In this document: positions 36,043-43,247 of the stretch, one piece after another
Numbering within the stretch: position 1 is the first letter of the stretch
Layout: each line of letters opens with the position of its first letter
Program-made: the position numbers and the translations under genes
Assembly (NCBI GenBank): GCA_000145985.1
Contig: CP002098.1
Coordinates: 998,182 to 1,062,181 of the forward strand
Source of the DNA: Ignisphaera aggregans DSM 17230
GTDB lineage: Archaea; Thermoproteota; Thermoprotei_A; Sulfolobales; Ignisphaeraceae
Direction: 5' to 3'
DNA: 64,000 nucleotides
The notes under the pieces: model-generated
The model's database searches: none
Told to the model about the DNA's origin: nothing
Seen by the model: only the letters and a program-made list of their open reading frames with translations

Positions 36043-36258
36043 TTATGTCCCTACCTTTAAAGCGTATCTACCAGCAACTTTTATATTTAGAAACTTTGCA
36101 ACCTCAGATTTCTCAGGATCTACAACTATAATAATACCACTCCACTCAGTTGAAAACTCTGTAGAGCCACAGACAGGACATACCTGAGTCTCTACAGGTA
36201 CAAGAGCTCTACACTTTATACATGCCTTAAATGCTTTAGTAGATTCCCTCCGCGACAT
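36043..36258 (-). CDS. spt4: transcription elongation factor Spt4 (RNA polymerase subunit E'')
   Basis: A 71-residue protein with a zinc site CIKCRALVP...CPVCGS and the Spt4 core WSGIIIVVDPEKSEVAKFLNI. It partners with Spt5 (NusG homologue) on elongating RNA polymerase and helps processivity. It is the first gene of the minus-strand eS24-eS31-KEOPS run, so the promoter should lie in the 36259-36337 divergent spacer. Confidence 0.94.
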   Translation of the reverse strand: MSRRESTKAFKACIKCRALVPVETQVCPVCGSTEFSTEWSGIIIVVDPEKSEVAKFLNIKVAGRYALKVGT

Positions 36259-36337
36259 ATAGCACCACTTTTCCTTTTCTTTTTTAATAGCTCTCTAGAA
36301 TTATAAAGATTCAAGCTAGAGAAGCCATGGTGTGAAA

Positions 36338-37138
36338 ATGAGAGTAAAAGAAGGGTGTTTCGCTATACCTCTATCCCAATATACAAATAGTGATAAGAAT
36401 CTTGTTGAGTATATTAGAAGACTTTTTGAGTTATCTCACAGTGAACCTATATACATAGCTGTTGAGCCAGCTGTAATTACTATAAAGATGGGGTTTAGAA
36501 AGATATGGATATCTATAGAACCAGGGAGTGCTATTATATGTAATAGAAGTTTAGCTGAAGTATTCAATGAGTCTATAGAGATTGTAGAAGATGTTTGGAT
36601 AGAAACAGAAATTCTAATACCATATACATATGAAGAGCTATGTGGATTAACAAAAATACTAAACATACCTATAGATAGAGATGAGGAGATTGGTATAAAC
36701 CATTTATGTATTACATCAAAATCTATTAATATTGATGTACTGAAAAGAGTTATAAATGGTGGTTTAATAGAGTTGGTAGATGTATTATATAGTAGTGGAA
36801 AGTTATTAGAGATAAAACCACGAAAAAATAAGCTATTTATAATATTAAAGGGGATGGGAATAAACAATATTTCTCAGTTAGAATCTTCATATTATAGCTA
36901 TATAGAGATTCCAAATGAGATGAAGATACTTATCGAGGATCTTATCTATATAGATGATAAACCTATTGTTATGGGAATAGGAAAAGGCTATATATCCCTA
37001 TTTACATCTATAGAACCATATACAGCCTATATCTATATAGCACTACTTCTTTCAACATATACTACTCCTAGTTCTAGTCCTAGAGCAAAAGTTTTCATAT
37101 CTAGAATTAGTTCTACTATGAATGGGATAACAACTTAA
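36338..37138 (+). CDS. unrecognised protein, divergent from spt4
   Basis: I do not recognise this 266-residue protein. It is soluble, with alternating strands and helices, rich in Ile and Glu. A repeated-looking element (IWISIEPGSAIIC and ISLFTSIEPYTAYIY) hints at an internal duplication, and DEEIGINHLCI lies mid-protein. No catalytic motif is evident. ATG 36338 follows a GGTG by five bases, while a GTG at 36332 overlaps that site. It is convergent with the PqqD/SSB genes. Confidence 0.75.
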   Translation: MRVKEGCFAIPLSQYTNSDKNLVEYIRRLFELSHSEPIYIAVEPAVITIKMGFRKIWISIEPGSAIICNRSLAEVFNESIEIVEDVWIETEILIPYTYEELCGLTKILNIPIDRDEEIGINHLCITSKSINIDVLKRVINGGLIELVDVLYSSGKLLEIKPRKNKLFIILKGMGINNISQLESSYYSYIEIPNEMKILIEDLIYIDDKPIVMGIGKGYISLFTSIEPYTAYIYIALLLSTYTTPSSSPRAKVFISRISSTMNGITT

Positions 37139-37182
37139 AAAACTATATATGTTCATATAAAAATATGTATTGGTTATTGCTA

Positions 37183-37491
37183 TTAACTAACCTTTTCCAG
37201 TAGACTAACTTCAACTAGTTTATCAATAATATCTACAACAGCATTGTAAAGCGTATTTATATCTATTTCCTCCTCAATATTCTGAGCAATATTCTCAACA
37301 ATTTTACCAATACTAGTTTCTCCATCACACATTGACCATACATAGTAGACTGCAGGTGCTAATGCATATGCTCTTTCTTCATCTACTGCTATAATGAAAT
37401 CTCCCTTATCAACACCTACTTCAACTCCTTTCTTTCTATATACTTCATTCCATCTAGGTCCGGGTACTTCTCCGCTTTCCATCTCTATCAC
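37183..37491 (-). CDS. PqqD-like protein (RRE-type winged helix)
   Basis: A 102-residue protein with PqqD-family character. A strand pair (VGVDKGDFIIAVDEERAYA) and the LAPAVYYVWSMCDGETSIGKIVENI pattern match the PqqD signature in which a hydrophobic/aspartate-gly segment precedes helices. PqqD domains bind leader peptides in RiPP maturation, but many archaeal stand-alone copies have no known peptide. It overlaps the SSB stop by four bases, so it is translationally coupled to a DNA-binding protein. No RiPP precursor or maturase is adjacent. Confidence 0.75.
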   Translation of the reverse strand: MIEMESGEVPGPRWNEVYRKKGVEVGVDKGDFIIAVDEERAYALAPAVYYVWSMCDGETSIGKIVENIAQNIEEEIDINTLYNAVVDIIDKLVEVSLLEKVS

Positions 37492-37919
37492 CTATATCCC
37501 CTTCCTCTACCTCTACCTCCAAACCTTCCTCCAGATCTTGGTCTCCTTGGAGGCATTGCTCCTCCTTCAGCTTTTGGAGATTCATCTGGAATTGCATCTG
37601 CTGGTGGTACAGCATCATCAGAAAGCTTCTCTATAGAGCTATTCTTACCAGCATTTAGCTGTACTTCTCCCTTAAAGACTGTTACCCATGCATTTCTAAT
37701 CTCTACTACATCACCTGAAGCTAGAGAACCTGCTTTTGATCCCCATACAACTAGCTTTACTCTACCTGTATCATCTCCAACAATATATTCTCCAAGAGTT
37801 CTTGTTCCAGCCTTTGTATCTATTGTTCTTGTGCCTAGTGCTTCTAATACCCTTACAGCTGTATTTATATTTTCCATTCCTGGTTTGAGATTTATTATTT
37901 TAGTTACGGATTCGGACAT
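37488..37919 (-). CDS. ssb: crenarchaeal single-stranded DNA-binding protein (OB fold)
   Basis: A 143-residue SSB of the Sulfolobus type: one OB fold (about 1-110) with GDDTGRVKLVVWGSKAG, NAWVTVFKGEVQLNAG, and a flexible C-terminal tail ending in Arg/Gly repeats (GGRFGGRGRGRG). It binds single-stranded DNA in replication and repair. In Sulfolobus the tail mediates protein contacts. The downstream PqqD-like gene overlaps by four bases. It is divergent from the DUF2283 gene with about 150 bases between. Confidence 0.93.
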   Translation of the reverse strand: MSESVTKIINLKPGMENINTAVRVLEALGTRTIDTKAGTRTLGEYIVGDDTGRVKLVVWGSKAGSLASGDVVEIRNAWVTVFKGEVQLNAGKNSSIEKLSDDAVPPADAIPDESPKAEGGAMPPRRPRSGGRFGGRGRGRGYR

Positions 37920-38072
37920 TCGAATCGAGCTCGAGATTTGGTCTAGAGCTCTTTGCTCTCAGAACTTAAAAATCTAGATGCTTTAAATCAGCTATAGAGT
38001 TTGAATACCATGTGGATAATACAATAGGTTTATTTAAATGATCAATTGATACTTACTATTCAGTGAATCCAT

Positions 38073-38303
38073 ATGGGTAATACAGATACTATATCGGAGA
38101 AGAGGGATTTGGTAATAAGTTTAGATGATATTGAGAAAGCAATGGTATTATACGATGAATCTCTAGATACTCTATATATAGAGGTTCCACAAACAGATGC
38201 TGAAGAAGCAATTTTGCTTGAAAACGATATTGGTATTAGAATAAAGGGGAATAGAGTTGTTGGTATAATAGTATATAACGTATCAAAGAGAACTGGAAGA
38301 TAG
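38073..38303 (+). CDS. DUF2283-family small protein
   Basis: A 76-residue protein with the DUF2283 pattern: VLYDESLDTLYIEV followed by NDIGIRIKGNRVVGIIVYNVS. Family members are small beta-rich proteins of unknown function, often near toxin-antitoxin or regulatory genes. The extra N-terminal 20 residues are charged. It lies between SSB (divergent) and the PhoU-like regulator (same strand). Confidence 0.8.
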   Translation: MGNTDTISEKRDLVISLDDIEKAMVLYDESLDTLYIEVPQTDAEEAILLENDIGIRIKGNRVVGIIVYNVSKRTGR

Positions 38304-38394
38304 TCTAAAACTATGCTTACATATCTATATCTGTAAACACTGTAAAAACATTTTTAAGCCCTGAAAAACTTGTAATACATAGGTTTGTAAATCT

Positions 38395-39450
38395 ATGAGC
38401 AAGCCAAAGATTGTTGAAACTCGAAAGGTTCAAAAATTTGGTAAATCAACACTAATGATTTCTCTACCATCTGAATGGGTAAGAATTATTGGGCTAAAGC
38501 CCTCAGATCTTGTTAGATTGGAGGCTAAAGAAGATGGATCACTAGTGATAATACCTCAGCAGATATTAGAGAAGAAGTCTAGGGGTAAGGAGATAAAGAT
38601 TGTAATATCTAGTACAACTTCCGAAGACATTCTCCAGAGAAGTATCTATGCACTATATATAGCTGGATATGATAGAATAGTTATTGAGAGTTCTGAGGGG
38701 AGAATCTCACATCAGCATATGCATAGTCTAAGAACATTGATAAGAATGCTTATTGGGGCTGAAATAGTTGAGCAAACAACAGATAGAGTTGCTATTCAGA
38801 TTTTTATAGATACTGAAAGATATAGCATAGATGGTTTAATAGCACGTATGATATCATCTATAAAGAGTATGCTAGAGTTTTTACTATCATCGATAAAGAC
38901 CCTAAGTCCTGAGCATCTAAAGGAGATAAGCGAAATAGAATTTGAGATGGATCGTGTACATGCACTTGCTGTAAGATATGTAAACGTTCTTAATATCTTA
39001 GGAGCCACACCATTTCTAACAGAGTATAGAGCATTAATAAAATCGATAGAGGATATAGGTGATGCATTAACACAAGCATCTCAAGTATTTATAGATAGAC
39101 CTGATCTAATGGAGGTTATAAGAAACTATATTGGTGAAAAACTAGATGAACTTAAGCTCCACATATCATATACACTAGATATTCTACTTGAAAGCTTAGT
39201 CAAAGGGGATATATTTATGGCTAGTAGAGCAATAGATTTAGCTATAGAGGCAATAAAATTTGTCAGTAAGATGGAGACAGATGTTGTACCTAAATATAAA
39301 TCTCTTGATGAATATCTAAGGGTTAAATCATTCTTTGAAAGACTTCTATTAATATGCTATAATCTACAAACAGCTTCAGAACTAGGATATGATATTGCTA
39401 TAGGCAAACATGAAGAAACAATAAATATTGTAGCAACAATTAAAGCTTAG
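38395..39450 (+). CDS. PhoU-like regulator with AbrB N-terminal domain
   Basis: A 351-residue protein. The N-terminal 50 residues are a SpoVT/AbrB swapped hairpin (VQKFGKSTLMISLPSEWV). The rest consists of two helical PhoU-like repeats with RVHALAVRYVNVLN and IGDALTQASQVF. Archaeal proteins of this build are thought to regulate phosphate uptake genes. No pst or phosphate transporter gene is in the window. Its stop overlaps the end of a convergent 29-residue small gene by three bases. Confidence 0.88.
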   Translation: MSKPKIVETRKVQKFGKSTLMISLPSEWVRIIGLKPSDLVRLEAKEDGSLVIIPQQILEKKSRGKEIKIVISSTTSEDILQRSIYALYIAGYDRIVIESSEGRISHQHMHSLRTLIRMLIGAEIVEQTTDRVAIQIFIDTERYSIDGLIARMISSIKSMLEFLLSSIKTLSPEHLKEISEIEFEMDRVHALAVRYVNVLNILGATPFLTEYRALIKSIEDIGDALTQASQVFIDRPDLMEVIRNYIGEKLDELKLHISYTLDILLESLVKGDIFMASRAIDLAIEAIKFVSKMETDVVPKYKSLDEYLRVKSFFERLLLICYNLQTASELGYDIAIGKHEETINIVATIKA

Positions 39451-39536
39451 CAAAGTGTATCCCTAGGTAAATATCCTTTTTTACCTTTTTTCTTCTGTAC
39501 TCTAGATTTCTCATCACTCTTTTTAGGAGTGGACAT
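39447..39536 (-). CDS. tiny lysine-rich protein (29 residues)
   Basis: A short open frame from an ATG at 39536 encodes MSTPKKSDEK, then VQKKKGKKG, ending RDTLC. A GGTG lies eight bases before the ATG, the same ribosome-site style as many genes here. The product is very basic and probably disordered. It is similar in style to the 26-residue MSTEPKSEKK protein at 58759-58839. It could be a nucleic-acid- or ribosome-binding small protein, but no family is recognised. Its 3' end overlaps the PhoU-like gene. Confidence 0.45.
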   Translation of the reverse strand: MSTPKKSDEKSRVQKKKGKKGYLPRDTLC

Positions 39537-39685
39537 ATATTTTACACCACTATAATACAATACCTATAATAATTTTTAAACCTTAAGCACCATATACCCT
39601 CCTTACAGCTACTATCCTTTCCAGTAAAACACTGTTATAAATTAGATTAACTAAATAATTATTTAAGATAAAAGTTTCAAAGGCG

Positions 39686-40351
39686 TTATGAATCATTTCT
39701 ATTTAGAATACCTCTATACCATTTAGATATAGTTGATAGCTTTTCTAGTGTCTGAGGATCAACTTTTATTATATGTTTCTCTATTAATAGAGCTAGACAT
39801 TTCCTTAAAACTCTTCTTATATTCCATCTCTTTTCAAGACTTCCAAAAAGTTTTATTGACGCTTCTCTTATCGATTTATATCTGAGTAATGCATCTATTA
39901 TCCTAATCTCTTCCTCTGATAGAACATTGTTTAGATATCTATTTGCTAATTTAGCTATATCAAGTGGTGAAAAACCGAGGTATATATCATTTACATCTAT
40001 ATCATCTATTCTCTTAACCACATCAAATTCTATTATTGTAACAATATCATCAGGGCTTATCTTCCTTCCATATATTTCCTCAAGATCTTTTATCAATTCA
40101 TCGACATTTTCATAGCCATCTCTATAAGCATCCTCATTTGTTAGCTCAGAAACCTTCTTATAAATAACATTCTTTATAATAGCTTTTGCAATAGGTCTAC
40201 CACCACTATGAATAATTATATCCTTTACCTTTGGAACAACTCTTCCAAGTCTAATAGTCGTTTTCTTCCTTCCAGATAGTATTGCTTCTATAAATCTCTT
40301 CTTAACCATTATATGTCCACGAATATATATCTTCTTCTGCACTATTATCAC
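39686..40351 (-). CDS. ASCH-domain protein with helical C-terminal extension
   Basis: The N-terminal 110 residues form an ASCH (PUA-like) domain: FIEAILSGRKKTTIRLG, then KVSELTNEDAYRDGYENVDEL and IVTIIEFDV. ASCH proteins bind RNA and some act on nucleosides such as N4-acetylcytidine. The C-terminal 100 residues are helical with a winged-helix look (ALLRYKSIREASIKLFGSLEKRWNIRRVL). The start may be earlier or later: ATG/GTG codons occur in the first 15 codons, with GGAG upstream. Confidence 0.82.
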   Translation of the reverse strand: MIIVQKKIYIRGHIMVKKRFIEAILSGRKKTTIRLGRVVPKVKDIIIHSGGRPIAKAIIKNVIYKKVSELTNEDAYRDGYENVDELIKDLEEIYGRKISPDDIVTIIEFDVVKRIDDIDVNDIYLGFSPLDIAKLANRYLNNVLSEEEIRIIDALLRYKSIREASIKLFGSLEKRWNIRRVLRKCLALLIEKHIIKVDPQTLEKLSTISKWYRGILNRNDS

Positions 40352-40405
40352 TCCTTAGATATATTAAGTTTCAACCAAGGATAATATACCATATGGTGTA
40401 TATTA

Positions 40406-41047
40406 ATGAGGTTAAAGGATTTATTGAAAATGTATTTTTGGTGGCTTTATGCAAAGGAGGATGCTCCTTCCACTATATATGAATTATCTAGTAGCATAGC
40501 CTTAAAAATTAATGTAAAACCCTTTAAAACAATAAAAGTATCTAGTATTCTACCAATAGCTAATGCTGTTACCATAGGCCCTATATGTAGAAGACTTATA
40601 TTAACAAAGACACTTTTAGATCTATTAACTATAGATGAGTTAAAAGGGGTTTTACTCCATGAATATGCCCACTGTAGATTAAAACATGGTATTAAGCTTA
40701 TGATTATTACTATATTGATGGCTATACCAATAATCCTACTTATATACTATATACTTATGACAATAGAATCAGAACTCCTATCTATATGTCTATCAATAAT
40801 CATCTTCATTCCTCTATATATAACTCTAATATTAGTGACAAGAATATATTCACGAAAATTTGAAATAGAAGCAGATATTTTTGCTACAAACAATTTAGAG
40901 AATCCAATGATATATCTATCTATACTTAGAAAAATCAAGATGGTTAACAGCCATAGCAATAGCCCAAAAATACGATTTCTATTCAGTACACATCCATCAA
41001 TAGATAAACGCATAGAGATAATAGAAAGTATATTACAAACCAAATAA
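40406..41047 (+). CDS. M48-type membrane zinc metalloprotease (HtpX-like, short)
   Basis: A 213-residue protein with the zinc motif HEYAH at residues 85-89, two membrane helices right after it (about 96-145) and the third-ligand region SRKFEIEADIFA. The N-terminal membrane helices found in HtpX are missing, so this is a short M48/M56 form. It probably cleaves membrane or misfolded proteins. It ends about 20 bases before the convergent tRNA-Trp gene. Confidence 0.88.
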   Translation: MRLKDLLKMYFWWLYAKEDAPSTIYELSSSIALKINVKPFKTIKVSSILPIANAVTIGPICRRLILTKTLLDLLTIDELKGVLLHEYAHCRLKHGIKLMIITILMAIPIILLIYYILMTIESELLSICLSIIIFIPLYITLILVTRIYSRKFEIEADIFATNNLENPMIYLSILRKIKMVNSHSNSPKIRFLFSTHPSIDKRIEIIESILQTK

Positions 41048-41102
41048 TATAGGTGATGAAGTGTAGTGGGCCCGGGGGGATTCGAACCCCCGACCTACGG
41101 GT

Positions 41103-41162
41103 CTCCCCTCAACGCTCCAGAGTTATTTCATCCCCAAAAAGGGTCCTCAGACCCGTAGCACA
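41103..41162 (-). ncRNA. 60-base canonical tRNA-Trp intron with box C/D guide features
   Basis: Cut after G37 (bulge AG/T) and before A38 (bulge AG/A). The helix between is CTCC (32-35) with GGGG. Inside lie CTGA (41147-41150), GATGA (41128-41132) and TTGA (41109-41112), usable as boxes D', C and D. The seven bases CTGGAGC before TTGA (one base apart) are complementary to tRNA 31-37, and the fifth base before the box faces C34, the known 2'-O-methylation site in archaeal tRNA-Trp. A second element before CTGA is complementary to 38-45. Confidence 0.7.
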
Positions 41163-41169
41163 CTGGAGC

Positions 41170-41187
41170 TTCGGCCCTTCTCATGGT
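41170..41187 (-). other. 18-base non-canonical tRNA intron at position 30/31
   Basis: The exon-intron junctions form a full bulge-helix-bulge. Exon bases CGGC (25-28) pair with GCCG at the intron's 3' end. The 5' bulge is GG/A and the 3' bulge AA/G, each cut between second and third base. Flanking helices are GAG/CTC outside and CC/GG inside with a seven-base loop. No alternative splice register gives the same exon product. Confidence 0.85.
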
Positions 41188-41218
<31 letters not shown>

Positions 41219-41293
41219 GCTATATATCATCTGTAAATAGTGTTTATGATAAAGAGTTTATATACTCATATACAAATCGGTCTAACCTAATAG

Positions 41294-41938
41294 CTATGGA
41301 GGTTTTTCCCACATTGATGTTATTCTCCTTCTCTTTATCTGTTTCATAGCTCTATCTATATATCTATATACTGTTGAGTGTTGCCTACCCTCTATAAGCA
41401 TCATAATAGCTTCTCTTGCAACATTAGCACTTTCATAATCTCCTATTATCGCTATATAGTCATCGTATACTGATATTTCTACACCTGTCATTTCCTCTAT
41501 ATTCTTCCTGACCCTTCCATCCTCACCTATAATCCTACCTTTAATTCTCGTTAAATGGTTTTCTGTTGGTTTTACATATTGTTTAAGATCTATGACTATA
41601 AGAATCTGATCCTCCTCCAATAATCTAAATGCTCTTTCGGGAGAAAATCCATAGCCAATAGCATTTATAACATCCTGAACCTTCATAATATCTATTGCAT
41701 CTGTATATGGTGTCAATGGCTCAACAACAATGATACCATTTGCTTCATCTACAGATATCTTGGTCTTAGTCATAGAGCTTAATCTCTTTAACACCTCTCC
41801 ATTCTTACCAATCAATACACCTAGCCTCTCAGGTGGAATTTTTAGATATAGCTTTGTTACCCCAGGTACAACAACAGAACGTCTAAATCTATTAGCTTTA
41901 TCTTCGTTACTAGCACCTTCGCTACGATTATTATCCAC
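41294..41938 (-). CDS. KH-domain RNA-binding protein Dim2/Pno1 homologue
   Basis: Two KH domains: the first with IPPERLGVLIGKNGEVLKRL, the second with RIKGRIIGEDGRVRKNIEEM. The length (about 215 residues) and domain pair match archaeal Pno1/Dim2, which binds the 3' end of 16S rRNA during small-subunit maturation together with Nob1 and Rio kinases. Rio1 lies directly upstream in the same operon. I prefer the GTG at 41938 since a GGTG lies six bases before it. The ATG three codons earlier touches that site. Confidence 0.9.
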   Translation of the reverse strand: MDNNRSEGASNEDKANRFRRSVVVPGVTKLYLKIPPERLGVLIGKNGEVLKRLSSMTKTKISVDEANGIIVVEPLTPYTDAIDIMKVQDVINAIGYGFSPERAFRLLEEDQILIVIDLKQYVKPTENHLTRIKGRIIGEDGRVRKNIEEMTGVEISVYDDYIAIIGDYESANVAREAIMMLIEGRQHSTVYRYIDRAMKQIKRRRITSMWEKPP

Positions 41939-42056
41939 AAACATCACCTAAGCCATTATGATAATGTTTAGAGAGTTAATAGCTTTTAAATACAAACCAG
42001 CAAATAAAGTAATAGTTTTTACTATCAGCTTTATATAATCCTTATATAATCCTAAA

Positions 42057-42869
42057 TCATGTAATCTCTCTAATCCCTTTTACTATCCCATTAAATAGTT
42101 CCTCTGGTCTAGGAGTCTTTATACCTATTTCATTGGAGAAAAATCTAACTATGTTCTGTATATCTCTATATAGAAACTCGTGTGCATTAGGATGATCAAT
42201 TTTTACCGCTTGACTAACATCTATTATATATAGGAGATCTCTATAAACCATAACATTATACTCACTTAGATCACCATGAACAAGTTTTGCATTCCAGTAG
42301 ATTTTATATATATTATCAATTATATCTATAAAGAATCTTTCAGCCATATTACTATCTATTGCTTTAGCATCATTTAATTCTTTTAATAGAGGTGCTCTAA
42401 CGCCATTCTCCCCAATGAACTCCATAACAAGTATATTTCTATAAACACAAAGTGGCTTAGGAACCCTTACACCGGCATCATACATCTGTTTAAGATTAGA
42501 ATATTCTTTTCTTGCCCATACAGCCATAAGCTTATGTGTATGTAGTGATGTAATCCATTCATATCTTGGATCCCCCCTGATATACTTTAGTATACCCTTT
42601 CTAAACTCAGCTGTAGAAGTTAGATAAATTTTCACAGCTATATCCTCATTATCAAATCCCTTAGCCCAGTAGACCCTTGCCTCCTTACCTGATGATATGA
42701 CTCCTTTTAGCTCCTTTATACATCTTCTCCTCATAAGCTCTATAACTGCTAGAACTGTTGCTTTATCAAAGACCTCTTCTACAGTTTCAAAAAGATCTTT
42801 ATCCTTTCTCCTAGGCTCTCTATCCCTACTATAAAACTCTATATCAATATCTATATCTCTTGATACCAG
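42057..42869 (-). CDS. rio1: Rio1-family atypical protein kinase, probable CTG start
   Basis: A RIO kinase/ATPase needed in ribosome small-subunit maturation. Core motifs: STGKEA-like ISSGKEARVYWAKG loop, IAVKIY lysine, catalytic HGDLSEYN and metal site IIDVSQAV. The first ATG is at 42734, but a clear N-terminal RIO extension (EFYSRDREPRRKDKDLFET, then VEEVFDKATVLAVIEL) continues in frame to the stop codon of aIF1A. In that stretch no ATG, GTG or TTG occurs. The best candidate is CTG at 42867-42869, eight bases after a GGTG. It gives 270 residues. Confidence 0.9.
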   Translation of the reverse strand: MVSRDIDIDIEFYSRDREPRRKDKDLFETVEEVFDKATVLAVIELMRRRCIKELKGVISSGKEARVYWAKGFDNEDIAVKIYLTSTAEFRKGILKYIRGDPRYEWITSLHTHKLMAVWARKEYSNLKQMYDAGVRVPKPLCVYRNILVMEFIGENGVRAPLLKELNDAKAIDSNMAERFFIDIIDNIYKIYWNAKLVHGDLSEYNVMVYRDLLYIIDVSQAVKIDHPNAHEFLYRDIQNIVRFFSNEIGIKTPRPEELFNGIVKGIREIT

Positions 42870-42872
42870 TAG

Positions 42873-43199
42873 CTATTCACCACTTTCAACAAATTCTTTT
42901 GCAATCTTACCCATATTTATTAGCCTTCTTACCTCATCCCTAGAATACTTATAGAGTATATCTCCTTTATTTGGCTGGAAATCCCATGGCATAACGAGAA
43001 CTACATCACCTTCAGAAAGCCACATCCTTCGTCTAAACTTTCCAGGTATTCTACATGTCCTTGAAACACCATCACTACATCTAACTTTAACGAAATCAGC
43101 ACCTATTAACTCCTCTATAACACATATCACTTGGCCCTCACTGGGTAGAGGCATTTCCATCTGTTCAACTGTTTTATCAGCATCTCTCTTTTTCGATAT
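42873..43199 (-). CDS. eif1A: translation initiation factor aIF1A, probable ATA start
   Basis: An OB-fold initiation factor that binds the ribosomal A site and helps start-codon selection. Core motifs: EGQVICVIEEL, VKVRCSDGVSRTCRIPGKFRRR and VLVMPWDFQPNKGDI. The first ATG is at 43160. Upstream, the frame stays open to a TGA and encodes a basic tail SKKRDADKTVEQ, as expected for aIF1A N-termini. GGTG lies seven bases before an in-frame ATA at 43197-43199, and no other candidate or ribosome site fits. If ATG 43160 is used, the product is 95 residues without the tail. The next gene, Rio1, follows in the same frame. Confidence 0.9.
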   Translation of the reverse strand: MSKKRDADKTVEQMEMPLPSEGQVICVIEELIGADFVKVRCSDGVSRTCRIPGKFRRRMWLSEGDVVLVMPWDFQPNKGDILYKYSRDEVRRLINMGKIAKEFVESGE

Positions 43200-43247
43200 A
43201 AGTTCTCACCTTAACAACAAAAATAATTCCCTAAGAACTATATAAGC

